In this document: piece by piece, positions 34,689 to 35,423 of the stretch
How the letters are laid out: every line of letters begins with the position of its first letter
Position numbering within the stretch: the first letter of the stretch is position 1
Translations under genes and position numbers: made by a program
Notes under the pieces: model-generated
The model's input: only the letters and a program-made list of their open reading frames with translations
Told to the model about the DNA's origin: nothing
Databases searched by the model: none
Source: Anaerolineae bacterium
GTDB lineage: Bacteria; Chloroflexota; Anaerolineae; Aggregatilineales; JAFGMM01
Assembly: GCA_016927535.1 (NCBI GenBank)
Contig: JAFGMM010000140.1
Location: 1-35,423, forward strand
Direction: 5' to 3'
Length of the DNA: 35,423 bases

Positions 34689-35423
34689 TTAATCCGGCGG
34701 CGCGGGCGTCTCCACGACGGGGATCGCTTCGATATCGCCGCCGACGATCACCACCGACGCGCCCACCCAGCGCCCCTCGCCGATGCGCAGCCAGAAGCCG
34801 TCGAGACTGCGCCCGTCGATCACCGCGCGCTCGCCGGCGCGGAGCAGTCCCACCTGCGGGTAGTTCGCGCCGGGACCGCTGCGCACAATCGCCGCCGTCG
34901 CCGCCTTGAGGGTGCCCGGCGCTAACGGCGCCTCAGTAGGAGCAGCCGTCACGCCGGCCGGCGGCGCGTCGTTCCCCGCGTCGCCGGTCTCGACGATCCA
35001 ACCCGCCACCCAGCGGTCCTCGCCGATGCGCAGCCACTCGGCGTCGATATCCGCGTCGTAGAAGCGGTCAAGAATCTGCGCCCGCGCGCCGGCCGCCAAC
35101 ACATCCACCTCTGCATAAACCATGCCGGGGCCGCTGCGCACCACCACCGCCACCGGCGCGCGCAGTTCATCCGGGCGCAGCGGCGCGCCGCCTTCCGCAT
35201 CCCCTGTGCTCACGGCTTCGCCGGCGCCCGCGCCGACATCGGCGGTCTCGACGACCCAGCCCGCCACCCAGCGATCCTCGCCGATCATCAACCATTCGCC
35301 CTGCACGTCGGCGTCATATGCCCGGTCGCGGATGTACGCATCCTGCCCGGCGCGCAGCGTATCGACCTGCGGGTAATCCATACCGGGGCCGCTGCGCACC
35401 ACCACCGCCACCGGCGCGCGCAG
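34689..35423 (-). CDS. SH3b-domain tandem-repeat protein, 5' end truncated by the window edge
   Basis: Repeats AVVVRSGPGMDYPQVDTLRAG / AVVVRSGPGMVYAEVDVLAAG / AAIVRSGPGANYPQVGLLRAG; 41-bp exact DNA repeat at a 258-bp offset. Confidence 0.8.
   Translation of the reverse strand: MRAPVAVVVRSGPGMDYPQVDTLRAGQDAYIRDRAYDADVQGEWLMIGEDRWVAGWVVETADVGAGAGEAVSTGDAEGGAPLRPDELRAPVAVVVRSGPGMVYAEVDVLAAGARAQILDRFYDADIDAEWLRIGEDRWVAGWIVETGDAGNDAPPAGVTAAPTEAPLAPGTLKAATAAIVRSGPGANYPQVGLLRAGERAVIDGRSLDGFWLRIGEGRWVGASVVIVGGDIEAIPVVETPAPPD

Overview
GC-rich chromosomal segment, probably from a Chloroflexota (Anaerolineae-like) bacterium; this taxonomic guess rests on gene style only. It is densely coding. Supported contents: an AAA+ ATPase; a secreted SH3b/serine beta-lactamase-like protein; a VapBC-type toxin-antitoxin pair whose PIN toxin is split by a frameshift; a beta-propeller lipoprotein; a Tat-exported L,D-transpeptidase; a Zn-dependent alcohol dehydrogenase; a zinc-ribbon/FHA protein; a coupled cluster yqeY - PgpH-type HD hydrolase - ybeY - dgkA - GH18-like; mtaB; a uroporphyrinogen-decarboxylase-like protein; a 2122-aa Ser/Thr kinase with five tandem extracellular modules; an NAD-dependent epimerase divergent from lexA; an FtsK-like ATPase behind lexA; a UPF0173-type hydrolase; a PIN/TRAM protein; a convergent restriction-modification pair; GNAT; an ABC exporter with two paralogous permeases; and an SH3b-repeat protein truncated by the right edge. 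The most notable unexplained signal is a matched promoter architecture. The lexA promoter (TTGACT-17-TATAAT) carries AGAAC-N4-GTTCT dyads. The same dyad in a TTGCCA-17-TATAAT spacer recurs about 10 kb away, in front of an uncharacterised two-TM protein (34062..34526, minus). This suggests a candidate SOS regulon member. Other leads are an FtsK-like protein in the lexA operon with degenerate Walker B and TQRP motifs, a candidate ~200-nt structured leader RNA before the PIN/TRAM gene, and dispersed palindromic repeats, one of which forms the apparent N-terminus of dgkA. No tRNA, rRNA, CRISPR array or transposase was recognised. All family calls are by eye, with no database search.
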